Below the pieces are notes generated by a model, which did no database searches, was not told the DNA's origin, and was given only the letters and a program-made list of their open reading frames with translations. Both the position numbers and the translations under genes were made by a program. 64,000 nucleotides of DNA from an uncultured Collinsella sp. (lineage in GTDB: Bacteria > Actinomycetota > Coriobacteriia > Coriobacteriales > Coriobacteriaceae), in NCBI GenBank assembly GCA_900542085.1, contig UQMK01000005.1, forward strand, positions 36,090 to 100,089, in the 5' to 3' direction. Shown here in pieces: positions 21,294 through 30,773 of the stretch (the stretch's first letter is position 1; every line of letters starts with the position of its first letter).

Positions 21294-21557
21294 GTCTTAA
21301 TTCTACTTTTCGATTGTATGGAAGGCAATTCTAACGTGTCTACTCAGCAGGCCGGCGTTATTAGATGTTGAGTCAGATAGTAAGTTGAGTCTCCTCATGC
21401 GTCGGAGCTTTCAGAAGTCGTGTCGTTTTGATCGACATTGTTGTCAGGGCGATCAGATACCTCCGTTGCCATAGACACGAGTCTTCGCAGCGCCTAGCGA
21501 GAAAGGCTTACACCAACATTCTCGACACTACCCACCATTTATATGCAAATGCCTTGA

Positions 21558-24500
21558 TCATGAGGCCCCGCAATCGCCGTTTCGGTTTTCCTTGGTACCC
21601 TGTCTATTTCTCGTGATAAGTGATTTTGGCGAATCACGAAAGAAGATCTTTTTGCTTGCTTTTTGCAGCGTGCTTGGCTTGATGTTTGGCGTATTGATGA
21701 TGTGTTTGTTCGTTATTACCTGAATGCAAAGAATTTCAAAACGCCTATTCTCCTTCTGCGCTTTTTCCATTAACACTACTGCTTGGTCTATGTAATCCTC
21801 TGAAGAGGATGTGGAGTTTTCCATCATCAAGAGACGCTGAATTCGATGCGTCGAGCACTCTTGTTCGCGTGCGCTGAGTAGCTTAACGGTATCTCCTGTA
21901 GAACAATAATATGAAGCTTGGTCGTAAACGCTGAGACAGGTGGCAATTCCAATCTTGTATAGGATATCTTTCAGCTCGTCTTTTGTGATATTCGATAGGC
22001 TGCTATCCTCGGAAATAATCTCAAGCAATTGGTCGATTATTTCGTCGTAGTTTTCATCTGTTTCGTGCAACATTCCGAAAATAATTCTGTTGGGCAATTC
22101 ATAAAGAGCCTTAATTGTCTGGTATTTTTCATTTTTGGGTGTTGTTGCAAAATGCATGACGAATGATTTTCCAGCGATTTCGAGATACTTTAGCGCGCGC
22201 AGTATCCTATTACTGTTGGTGAGCCGGTCCTTTTCGTCGTAGTCGTAAAGGCCGGCATATTCCAGTAGGCCTTCTTTCTGGCGCTTATTGGATATCTCTT
22301 CCTCGCGCTGTGAAACCATATTGTCTACAGCATGTCGATCGCCCTCGTTTGCCATATTTATTTTTGCATATTGACCGGTAGTCAAAAAGCGAATGTTTTT
22401 CGCTTCAACGGAGAACTCCTCGAACGGGGATAGTGCTTCTTCAGCGCAAGAGAGAAGCTTTCCTGCAAAGCTAGAATTATTTCGCAGATATGATAAGAAG
22501 AGGAGAATATTCTCATTGATGTTGAAGCAGATGTTCTCGACCAGGTAACCTACGTCACCGCGTATATCATCTCCCTTATCTCCCATAAGGTTAATTCGCT
22601 TTGCGACAAAGTAAGCGAAGACAGTGTTAGAGACAAAATAGTAGTATGGTGCCGTCTCCCCCATGCGTATTATGTCTGCTTCGCATGCGAGCTCAAGGAA
22701 ATCCCTTGGGCGGCTTTCGAGGGCATATTCATCAGCGTATTGTTGGATTATATCGAAAAGGGTGCCGGCCTCAATTGTGGCGTTTTTGGCTTTATGCATG
22801 TGGTACGCGATCTCGCCAAGAAGCGCGAGGGCTTCGCGGATCCCACCCTCTTTTGTCGCTCCGTATTTCGATTTGCTCCATGCTTGTCTTACCCGGTTCA
22901 CAATATTAGCTTCAAAGATTTCGTTAAAAGGAATTATCTTTACCCTACCTGTAGGGTTTTTATCGGCATAGTAGATGACACTTTGAAGGATGAACTCCGG
23001 GTTGAGGGAGAAGATGTCGCCATGCGAATGGACAGCCCTATCGATTGCTCCAATAACCCCCTGGATATTATTGGGTGCAACTTGTAGTTCTCGACATGTG
23101 TTGTATACCAGCTCGTCCCTTTTCCCTTTAAAGAAGTTTTTGATGTTATAGGTGACTACGACATCGTCGTCCCCCAATTCTCTCCGAACATCTTCGATGA
23201 TGCCTGTGTCGATTTTTTTAGATGAAGTAAGGACGACGCAACCGACATTGTTCAGGGCCTCTCGAATGAACGCCGCATCTGATCCGTTGCGTTTAAGTCT
23301 GTCGAAATCATCGATAAATAGGACTTTCTTCTGGATGGAAGATTGTTTAAATCTCGCTGAGGCTGACTCATTACGGCCGTATTGCTCCCTAATCAAGTCG
23401 TCAAAAAGATACCTAATTGACGGTCTACTATTGCTTTCGCCGAGAAACAGCGGGCTGTAGCCTTGGGCGATACTTGAATTGTACAGATGCATTAAGAGCG
23501 CCGTTTTACCCGAACTTTTTGAGCCAACGATATTAACGCATGGGTTTGTGCTGATGAAATCAAAGAACTCGCTGTCTGACGCGATGACGGGAAAGGGGTC
23601 ATCGTCAACATGAATGCTGGTTTCAAGGACTGGAAAAACGAAATAGCTTTCCAATGGCGCGTTGATGAGGTTGAAGTTTGGTTTCAGCGCTTCTATGAAT
23701 TCGGTATTGGGAATAGCTTGACCAGGTGTCTTCGGTCTCAAAGTCATATTTTCACGGTTGTGTTCGGTGTATATGGAACATTGCCTGTCCCAAATGAAGT
23801 AAATTGTTGTGAGAAGCATCGTCTCGGAGTCGTAATGTAGTAGCGAGAATGACGACTCGTCGTATGATGAGGTGCTTATAACACCGCCCCTTGAAACGGT
23901 TAAGTGCTGTCTATTGCTATTTGTATACGACTCGGCGAAGCCATCGTGCTCATGTCCTATAAACAAAATGTCACAATGCTCATACAGTCGCTGCTCGAGA
24001 CGTCTTTTCGATTCATCCTCGAACCACTCACAGCTATGGTGCATTATTACAATATTGAGATCCGTATTGCTACTTTTCTCAATTGAGCATATCGCTCTTT
24101 CGGGAAGGTAATGTATCTCTTTGTCTGTTCGCTCTCTGGTTGAAAACGGAGCACTATTGAGCATCGTCGCTTTGATGCAGCAGGCTTGATCCCCGATGTC
24201 GAATTGCTCAGTGGAATCTGAGTATTCGCTGCGAAAGAGGTGGTACTCGTTTGCGAACTCGAAAAATGGGTCCATTTTCTCGAGTTCATGCGCGTATGTG
24301 TCATCCAAGGAATTGCGTTGTTTTTCGAGTAGCATTTCTGCAGTCGGGGAGTCTTGCGGTATCGAGATATCGTGATTTCCTGGAACGAAGAGAATCGCTG
24401 GTTTTATTCCTTTGGAACGAAACCAGCAAATCAGATCATCGATCAGGCGTTTTGCGACGTGATACTCGTCTGCACTTCCTGAATTCGCAAGGTCGCCAGA

Positions 24501-24632
24501 AATAATGAGGAATGCGCAGTCGAAAGGTAAGTCGCATGGAACAGCATCGACGATTCGGCGAATCTTTTCCGATGAGTAGTCGCAGTTCACCTGAAGGTGA
24601 ATATCGCTGAGATGGAGAAAGAGAACCTGCAT
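21558..24632 (-). CDS. Metallophosphoesterase-STAND NTPase fusion, probable defence protein
   Basis: A 1024-residue protein. Residues 1-290 are a calcineurin-like phosphoesterase with all motifs: HLSDIHL (7-13), SGDLAN (45-50), PGNHD (84-88), MHHS (197-200), GHEHDG (226-231). Residues about 335-650 form a P-loop NTPase with Walker A GSKSSGKT (370-377) and Walker B VLFIDDFDR (437-445), followed by a helical region to the C-terminus with no clear repeats. An N-terminal effector, a STAND-type switch and a helical sensor are the layout of bacterial NLR-like antiviral proteins (Avs and relatives). It is a stand-alone gene with lower GC than its neighbours, inside a TA-rich island. Defence is inferred. 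Confidence 0.75.
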   Translation of the reverse strand: MQVLFLHLSDIHLQVNCDYSSEKIRRIVDAVPCDLPFDCAFLIISGDLANSGSADEYHVAKRLIDDLICWFRSKGIKPAILFVPGNHDISIPQDSPTAEMLLEKQRNSLDDTYAHELEKMDPFFEFANEYHLFRSEYSDSTEQFDIGDQACCIKATMLNSAPFSTRERTDKEIHYLPERAICSIEKSSNTDLNIVIMHHSCEWFEDESKRRLEQRLYEHCDILFIGHEHDGFAESYTNSNRQHLTVSRGGVISTSSYDESSFSLLHYDSETMLLTTIYFIWDRQCSIYTEHNRENMTLRPKTPGQAIPNTEFIEALKPNFNLINAPLESYFVFPVLETSIHVDDDPFPVIASDSEFFDFISTNPCVNIVGSKSSGKTALLMHLYNSSIAQGYSPLFLGESNSRPSIRYLFDDLIREQYGRNESASARFKQSSIQKKVLFIDDFDRLKRNGSDAAFIREALNNVGCVVLTSSKKIDTGIIEDVRRELGDDDVVVTYNIKNFFKGKRDELVYNTCRELQVAPNNIQGVIGAIDRAVHSHGDIFSLNPEFILQSVIYYADKNPTGRVKIIPFNEIFEANIVNRVRQAWSKSKYGATKEGGIREALALLGEIAYHMHKAKNATIEAGTLFDIIQQYADEYALESRPRDFLELACEADIIRMGETAPYYYFVSNTVFAYFVAKRINLMGDKGDDIRGDVGYLVENICFNINENILLFLSYLRNNSSFAGKLLSCAEEALSPFEEFSVEAKNIRFLTTGQYAKINMANEGDRHAVDNMVSQREEEISNKRQKEGLLEYAGLYDYDEKDRLTNSNRILRALKYLEIAGKSFVMHFATTPKNEKYQTIKALYELPNRIIFGMLHETDENYDEIIDQLLEIISEDSSLSNITKDELKDILYKIGIATCLSVYDQASYYCSTGDTVKLLSAREQECSTHRIQRLLMMENSTSSSEDYIDQAVVLMEKAQKENRRFEILCIQVITNKHIINTPNIKPSTLQKASKKIFFRDSPKSLITRNRQGTKENRNGDCGAS

Positions 24633-24884
24633 TTCGCCCTCCGATGTACCTTATCTAAATCTGCGCCGCACGGACGCAGGCAAAAGCTCTGATGTTGATT
24701 GTACATGATGCAACCATTAGAGGATAAAGGCCGGCCCTTTTAGTCGATATCGCTGTCTGAGTGTTCGCGGGATGCTCTCACGAAACTTCTAGTGAGTATG
24801 CAAATCTCAGCTCGCACGATTATGCGCGCGTCACCCAGCCCCGGCTGCGCGCCGCCCAAGCCAAGCCCAAAACTCACCTCACGA

Positions 24885-24930
24885 CCAAACCCAAAGAGGG
24901 ACGCACCGGCGCAAGCCGATGCGTCCCTCT
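24885..24930 (-). terminator. Terminator beyond the ugd remnant
   Basis: AGAGGGACGCA (24895-24905) and TGCGTCCCTCT (24920-24930) form a perfect 11-bp stem, followed on the minus strand by TTTGGGTTT. It lies 44 bases past the ugd stop and would close the capsule operon. The rest of 24633-24973 shows nothing. Confidence 0.7.
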
Positions 24931-24973
24931 ATTCAATCCAGCAGAATCGCCACCAAACAGAGTCCCCTCTCCC

Positions 24974-25270
24974 CTAGTCCCGCTTAAACAGATCCCTGGT
25001 GTACGCCTTGTCCGCAACGTCCGCGAGCTCGTCGCTCCAGCTGTTGGCCACGATCACGTCGCAGCCGGCCTTGAAGGCCTCCAGGTCGTGGGTGACCTCG
25101 GAGCCGAAGAACTTCGGCGCGTCCAGCGTGGGCTCGTAGACCACCACGGGAACGCCCTTGGCCTTCACGCGCTTCATGACGCCCTGGATGGAGCTCGCGC
25201 GGAAGTTGTCGGAGTTGAACTTCATCGTCAGGCGGTAGGCGCCCACGACCGGCCTCTCCTTGCCGCTGTA
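24974..25270 (-). pseudogene. ugd: 5'-truncated UDP-glucose 6-dehydrogenase
   Basis: Only the C-terminal domain remains, about 97 residues: RVYSGKERPVVGAYRLTMKF, then NFRASSIQGVMKR, VVVYEP and VANSWSDEL. These match the UDP-binding C-terminal end of UDP-glucose/UDP-ManNAc dehydrogenases. Homology stops near 25265-25270 and unrelated sequence follows, so the Rossmann domain and the catalytic cysteine are missing. The gene once oxidised UDP-sugar to a uronic acid for the capsule. Either uronate was lost from the polymer, or another ugd exists elsewhere. Confidence 0.8.
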
Positions 25271-25898
25271 GACGCGATTCGCACTATCTGAAGCTGCTTT
25301 ACGGCCACTAAGCCTGCGTCGAGATGTGGGGAGCGACCTAACGCGAGCGGAGGCGCGGCCATCTCTCGGAAGAAAGGAAAGGGAGATCTAGCCTGAGGGC
25401 ATGAAGGAAGGCGATAAGAAACTCATAGATGCGGACGCCTTGGCTAGAGTAACGGCTGGGATTGTTCAATATCGACCGACCATGGCAACACGAGCCCGCA
25501 TTTTACTCCGCCCACGAGGCGGCAACGCTCCCGTCTGCAGAAATCGGCTGGCGAGATGAGGTGAAAAAATCGCCGCGTGGTATTGCACCGAAGATGAAGG
25601 GCATCCACAGCCCAATGCGGATTGTAAGTTTCCTTCGTCTTGTCTCGCTTCAGGCTTTACTTCAAACGAGAAACGTGCCCCTGTCTCTTTCACATTCCAC
25701 CTCGCGAAAAACCCTCACGCTTTGCTATGTACCTCCCGCTATGAGGGCGCATCAACGGCTTTCACCTATCAGGAAGATGCCATACCTGACACGCGAGAGC
25801 AAAAGCTACTTCAATCAAAACGCATTCTTCCCAGCTCTATTCCGATTTCCTTAAGCACAGTTCGCTTTTAGCAAATAGGAATCGCCCGCTAAAACTCC
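25271..25898. other. Non-coding stretch at the end of the capsule locus
   Basis: About 630 bases between the broken ugd and wzx. Several short frames exist, including a plus-strand one starting MKEGDKKLIDADALARV at 25401, but none has family likeness or good composition. It is probably a recombination junction with gene debris. Confidence 0.5.
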
Positions 25899-27368
25899 CT
25901 ACCGCTTCTTTTTGACGCTTTTAAGCAGAACAGTAATCTTATTCCTAAATATGAACAACGCGACGAGACATACCGTGAAAAAGATGAGACGTGCTATTGT
26001 ATACGGATAAAGAAGCGTCAATACAAATCCTAAGCCCACGAGCAGAAGAGCCATCTCCACAAGGACCATCCCGCTGAATGGGCATTTGATTTTCTTTTGA
26101 GCAAACAGCCTTCTCACATAGATATAATGAGCCGCCGCCATGAACGCATAGCAGAGAAGCGTCGTGTAGGCCGCAGCGACGTAGCCAAATGGTCCAATAA
26201 GCAGATAGTTAAGCGCCACATTCAAAACACTAGCAACAATCGAGGCGAACATAACAAACTTGTTCTTATCAAAGAAAAACTCAATGTTGGTGAAAACCGT
26301 ATAGGTGAATGAGAAAACCAGAGCTTCAGCGATTGGTGGAATAACATACTGCGCAGCAGCGTATTTGTCGCCTCCGAACAGCCATATTATTTCTGGTCCA
26401 ACGGCAATTAACATGAGCACCGGGATGACAGGAATGACAATAACTGCCGTGGTGGTCTTCCCCAACTTCTCATACTCTCTTTGCCCCAGCTTCTCGTACA
26501 TCCAGGGAACGATGGAGTTGTTGATACTGTTTGTCACGATTTTTAGAACATTGCCGAGGTTACACGCAACGCTATACAGTGCGGCTGCCGAGAACCCCAC
26601 CATGGTCTGAATCATAATCCTGTCGAAAGCATCCAGAACGTACATCGCGGCGTAATGAGGCAGCAAAGGCAGGTTGAACAACAGGGCGAACTTAACATAG
26701 TCCCAACAGAACGCCTTCCTCGCATGCTTTAGATTCACGATATAGAGGATGCCGCCGACGATGCATTGAACAAGCACGCACGAGACGATACGAGCTAGAT
26801 CTTTCTGTTCATTGAGGAGAACCGCCAAGAGTCCGAGCCCGGCATTGCCGAGCGAAATAACGATGGTCGTCAGGATAATGGCACGGTAACTGTACTCGTA
26901 TCTTTTACGAGCCATCCAATATGACACCGCTGACGCAAAGATAATTTCAACGAATATAAGCAGAGTAACGAGCGTGGAAAGTCCAGTGAAACCGTTCACG
27001 AAATCCGCAAGCGGCAGGTAGACGGCAATACAAACGATGACTATGGCAGTTGTAAGGGTCTGCATGCTCGCCGTATAGGTATCACGATCTTCGGCATACT
27101 TGCTCATGCCCTTGTTAAACACGGCATAATTGAGTCGCAGCGTTGCCACGACGGTAAACATCTGCAGCCACGTGTTATAAATACTGTAGACGCCATATTG
27201 GTCCGTGGACATAAGGCGCGTGAAGATCGGCATCGTGATCATCGAGATGCAGTTCGTCACTACCGAGCAGATAGCAAACCACATAGCGGCCTTGGCGGGA
27301 ACCGGTATGGCGCGGTACTTAGCTAGCAGCTTATTCAAAACAAAATTCCAATCGATTGACGCGGGCAA
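25899..27368 (-). CDS. Wzx-type oligosaccharide flippase
   Basis: A 489-residue integral membrane protein of the MATE/Wzx superfamily with about 12-14 helices. The start (AMWFAICSVVTNCISMITMP IFTRLMSTDQYGVYS in two parts) is the typical first helix pair of polysaccharide transporters. It flips undecaprenyl-linked repeat units across the cytoplasmic membrane for Wzy. It is the last intact gene of the capsule operon and has a lower GC content than most other genes there, as is common for Wzx and Wzy. Confidence 0.92.
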   Translation of the reverse strand: MPASIDWNFVLNKLLAKYRAIPVPAKAAMWFAICSVVTNCISMITMPIFTRLMSTDQYGVYSIYNTWLQMFTVVATLRLNYAVFNKGMSKYAEDRDTYTASMQTLTTAIVIVCIAVYLPLADFVNGFTGLSTLVTLLIFVEIIFASAVSYWMARKRYEYSYRAIILTTIVISLGNAGLGLLAVLLNEQKDLARIVSCVLVQCIVGGILYIVNLKHARKAFCWDYVKFALLFNLPLLPHYAAMYVLDAFDRIMIQTMVGFSAAALYSVACNLGNVLKIVTNSINNSIVPWMYEKLGQREYEKLGKTTTAVIVIPVIPVLMLIAVGPEIIWLFGGDKYAAAQYVIPPIAEALVFSFTYTVFTNIEFFFDKNKFVMFASIVASVLNVALNYLLIGPFGYVAAAYTTLLCYAFMAAAHYIYVRRLFAQKKIKCPFSGMVLVEMALLLVGLGFVLTLLYPYTIARLIFFTVCLVALFIFRNKITVLLKSVKKKR

Positions 27369-27380
27369 GCATCCCGCATC

Positions 27381-29642
27381 CTACCTCCCAAGGAGCCTCT
27401 TCTTCAGACTCCTAGCGGCAAGCCAAGCCGACGACTCCTTGAGAGCATCGCGCCTAAAGTTCTTCCACTCAGAACTTGCCCGGAAGGCATCGTCGAAGGG
27501 CATGCGCGATAACAGCCCACGCAGCTCGCGGAACGAGCCCCTCTTGATGGAAGGCCTGCGCAGTTGCGGGTTGCCGGCACGAGCCTCATCGTAGTCGCGC
27601 GACTCTAGGTGGAGTCCCTCGAGCGCTTCCACTGCTGCGCGGCCTTTGGCAGTATTTGCCATGACGGCCGAAATTCGTCCCTCGTAGGAGACCTGAAGAG
27701 AGGACCTGTCAAGCCCCCAGAAGTCGCCGATGGTCACGTCGCCGACCCTCTCGCCCCGGGCATAGGGGCACTCGTAGCAGCTCTCGCGGTAGACCAGACA
27801 CTTCATGAAGCAATACAGATAGGAGTCCTTGAACATGTCACCGGAATACAAAGGCTGATCACCTTTGGAAAACGAGAGAATGTATTTCTTTTTCGTCCTA
27901 AAACCGACCCCGTCGTAGTCCGCACCCTTGCCGAGAACCCGTGCGGCATGCTCGGCAAGCAGTTCCTGCGGGGGCACACCGTGGCAGATGAGGTCAGCCG
28001 TAAGGAGATCCTCGTATTCGCGGTCCAGGTACGACCGCAGCCCGGCTACCTGGCAGGGGGTTCCAGCGAAGAAGGTCTTGCGCCCCGCCCTCAGCGCGTC
28101 GGCGACCTGGCGATAAGCGTCTCCGACGTCACTCTGCGTGTACTTAGAGCCGCAAAAGGCATCGCAAGCATCGACGGTGTCGGCTCCGGCATGCCTGACG
28201 GTTCCGGCGTCGTCAACGGCGCCGAACGCTACACCGCCCTGGGCCACGACGTTGCGCGCAAGCAGGTAGCCCAGGCCGCCAGAAGAGCTCTTGGGGTTGA
28301 GCGCGCCTTCTTCCGCCCAAGCGGCATAGCACGTGAGCGGCTCTGCGCGCCCGATGGGATTCACGGAGGGGCACACACGGTCGCACTTGCCACACCCTAT
28401 GCACTTTTCGGTATCTATGTGCGGCACTAGGGCACGTCCCGCATCTGGAACCATGGTGATGGCGCCTTTGGGACAGGCGCAGCGGCACGCCTGGCAGCCC
28501 GTGCACATGCCGGCGTCGACCACGGAGCCGACTAGGCTCCCACCCGGATTTTTAGTCGCCGCGCTCTTAAGGGCGTCAATGAGAAGGGCTATCGACTCAT
28601 CCCGCCTCTGGCGTCGTAGCGCCTCGAAGGCTTCGTAGTCGATTGGGGCACAGAGGGCTTCAGCGAATTCGTCGACTGAGCACACCTCGGCCGAAGGGAA
28701 AGACCTCCCCTCGAGCCCGAAGGTCGAAAGCAGGTGGTTGGTCTTCTGACTTGTGGGGAACGAGAGAAACGATGAGTGAGACAACATCGCGAAGATTGAT
28801 CCGTGGAACGTCGTAGTGACGACGAAGTCCGCCGCTCTCATGATGGAGTAGAACGCGAGCGGGTCCGGCTCAATTACCTCGTTGCAGAAGCCCAGATCGA
28901 AGCCGACCGAAACGATTCTCAGGCCCCGGGAATGCGCGAATTCACGTATGGCGCTGACCGGCAGGTTCTTCGAGTTATAGGCGTAGACGAGCATAAACGG
29001 CCCCTCGGGGAGCGTGCAAGGTTCGGCCACCTCGTCCCATTCGAGCAGCAGGGTCGGATCGAGCACGATATTGGGGCGAGCACCTCTGACCTCTTCCACG
29101 GCGTCGGCGCTCTTCTCGTCCCTGACGAGCACCGACTTGAGCGAACGCATCCCAGCGGCGCACTCGGTATTCGCCTCGATTTCGGCAGCGGTTGCCTTGC
29201 CGACGCTGGGCGCGTACGAGACTGCATTATGCAGCCCACGTCCGAAGAAGACAGGATTGTTACGGAAGACAGCGTGCTTGACGTTCCAGATCTCGTCGCT
29301 GCCGAGTACGAAGGAGTCCCTTGCCATAAAGTCAGCCAAAGTCTCGGTGTGGAAGCGTTTCCATGCTTCGGAGAAGACCTCATACTTGCGCTGGCCAGCG
29401 GCCTTACGAGACTTGAAGCCCTTCATGTCGAGGAGTTCGCGCTTGCCCGGTTTGTCTCTGTAGAACAGTGCCTTCCTAGCAGCATCGCCTCGGAAGCGCA
29501 GGAACGCCGCATCAGCACCAGCGCGCTCGAGCACCGTCATAGTGGAGAACGCTTGGAGATATGCCCCGTAGTTGTTCGAGTCGTAAGGCGTCACGATGCC
29601 AACGCGCCTGCCCGCGAAGGACTTGCTTTCAAAGATATCCAT
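27381..29642 (-). CDS. Pyruvyltransferase/FrhB-like iron-sulphur fusion protein
   Basis: A 753-residue two-domain protein. Residues about 12-365 form a polysaccharide pyruvyltransferase domain (YDSNNYGAYLQAFS, GSDEIWN, TTTFHGSIFA). Residues about 375-750 form a coenzyme F420 hydrogenase beta-subunit-like domain with two 4Fe-4S sites (CTGCQACRCACP, CIGCGKCDRVCP) and the typical GTPCQVAGLR and CPYARGERVGDVTIGDFWG motifs. The first domain adds pyruvate ketals to sugars in known cases. The second domain is common in polysaccharide loci, but its reaction is not settled. The ATG at 29642 has GGAGG close upstream. Confidence 0.88.
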   Translation of the reverse strand: MDIFESKSFAGRRVGIVTPYDSNNYGAYLQAFSTMTVLERAGADAAFLRFRGDAARKALFYRDKPGKRELLDMKGFKSRKAAGQRKYEVFSEAWKRFHTETLADFMARDSFVLGSDEIWNVKHAVFRNNPVFFGRGLHNAVSYAPSVGKATAAEIEANTECAAGMRSLKSVLVRDEKSADAVEEVRGARPNIVLDPTLLLEWDEVAEPCTLPEGPFMLVYAYNSKNLPVSAIREFAHSRGLRIVSVGFDLGFCNEVIEPDPLAFYSIMRAADFVVTTTFHGSIFAMLSHSSFLSFPTSQKTNHLLSTFGLEGRSFPSAEVCSVDEFAEALCAPIDYEAFEALRRQRRDESIALLIDALKSAATKNPGGSLVGSVVDAGMCTGCQACRCACPKGAITMVPDAGRALVPHIDTEKCIGCGKCDRVCPSVNPIGRAEPLTCYAAWAEEGALNPKSSSGGLGYLLARNVVAQGGVAFGAVDDAGTVRHAGADTVDACDAFCGSKYTQSDVGDAYRQVADALRAGRKTFFAGTPCQVAGLRSYLDREYEDLLTADLICHGVPPQELLAEHAARVLGKGADYDGVGFRTKKKYILSFSKGDQPLYSGDMFKDSYLYCFMKCLVYRESCYECPYARGERVGDVTIGDFWGLDRSSLQVSYEGRISAVMANTAKGRAAVEALEGLHLESRDYDEARAGNPQLRRPSIKRGSFRELRGLLSRMPFDDAFRASSEWKNFRRDALKESSAWLAARSLKKRLLGR

Positions 29643-29657
29643 CAACCCTCCATTTCG

Positions 29658-30773
29658 CTATGCGAGCGCGCTGCGCAAATAGGCCAGCGATGCCTCGCGC
29701 GCGCCGGTGAGGCGCTCGTACGCACGCTCCGCGTCGTATATAGGCGGCAACCCATAAGGGAACGCGCCTTCCTCTACTATGTTGCTCATAAGGTCAGCCT
29801 GTCCGAGCAGGTTGTCCACGCGGTGGTCGTGGAAGATCGTACCGTTCACGACCGACCTGACGGCGACGAACGGCTTGCCGAACAGGACCGAGAAGGCTGT
29901 GCCGTGGAAGGAGTTGGTAACCACATAGGACGCCCTATCAACCAGTCTGATGAAGTCGCCGGGCGAGAGGTAATCCAGGAAGCGCACTCTGCCTTTCGTG
30001 TCCCACATAGCTCGATAGGTTCTGTCTGTGGTGAACATAGCTATAACCGGGTAGCCGGTGCGGCTTGCCAGCTCCATTGCATAGTCGACGACGGCTTTCC
30101 GATAGGTGACCGAGTAAAGGAAGATATACTTCTCGGGAACTTCGGCGCCTGACTCTGCTTCCCTGAAGTCATCGGCCGTAAGCAGTAGCGTCGGATCGAG
30201 CACCGTCTCAACGCGGCGCTTGCCGCCGAGCACGCGCTCAATCTCGCGCGCGCCCGAGGCCTCGCGGGCAGAGAGGGCATCGAACCTGGAGAGCAGCGCG
30301 GACGCGTCGGGGACGGCATCGAGCGACGCGCCATTTAGGCTTGGGGCGTAGGCCACGCGCCTATAGGAGTCGCCGCGGGGCAGCATATACTCAGTTGAAA
30401 AGTCCTTAGCATTTGGATTCCAAATCTGGTCGCTGCCCACCACGACGGCATCGTAAAAGCTCAGTAACTCATCGCTCACCGTGCCGTGACACACCTTGCC
30501 AGAAAGGCGCGCGTTGTCGGCTAGGAATGCCGAAAAGGATTTGCGGCGGTCCGCAAGCCTCCCCGCGAATGGGAGGGCTCGAGCGTTCTTGAGTAGCGCG
30601 CGGGGCGAATCGGGCTTGGAGAAAACCTTGTAAAGGTCGTCCTGCCCCTCGGGCGCAAAATCTATTACTTCGACGTCATGGCCGAGGGCGGCTATCGCTT
30701 TCCAGAGCGCGAAGGCCTGCATGGCGGAGCCGTAGTTGAGCGCTCTATGGAACGTCAGGGTGGCTACTCTCAT
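29658..30773 (-). CDS. Polysaccharide pyruvyltransferase family protein
   Basis: A 371-residue single-domain protein starting MRVATLTFHRALNYGSAMQA. The motifs YVVTNSFHGTAFSVLF and VVGSDQIWNP are those of the CsaB/WcaK pyruvyltransferase family. It probably attaches pyruvate, or acts as a glycosyltransferase-like enzyme as in some family members, on the capsule repeat. It abuts the GT2 gene (stop to start with no gap). A second single-domain paralogue lies at 34945-36009, with nearly the same N-terminus. Confidence 0.9.
   Translation of the reverse strand: MRVATLTFHRALNYGSAMQAFALWKAIAALGHDVEVIDFAPEGQDDLYKVFSKPDSPRALLKNARALPFAGRLADRRKSFSAFLADNARLSGKVCHGTVSDELLSFYDAVVVGSDQIWNPNAKDFSTEYMLPRGDSYRRVAYAPSLNGASLDAVPDASALLSRFDALSAREASGAREIERVLGGKRRVETVLDPTLLLTADDFREAESGAEVPEKYIFLYSVTYRKAVVDYAMELASRTGYPVIAMFTTDRTYRAMWDTKGRVRFLDYLSPGDFIRLVDRASYVVTNSFHGTAFSVLFGKPFVAVRSVVNGTIFHDHRVDNLLGQADLMSNIVEEGAFPYGLPPIYDAERAYERLTGAREASLAYLRSALA

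Noticed and set aside
25462..25854. Plus-strand 130-residue frame in the capsule-end gap
   Set aside because: No ribosome site, no family likeness, and random composition.
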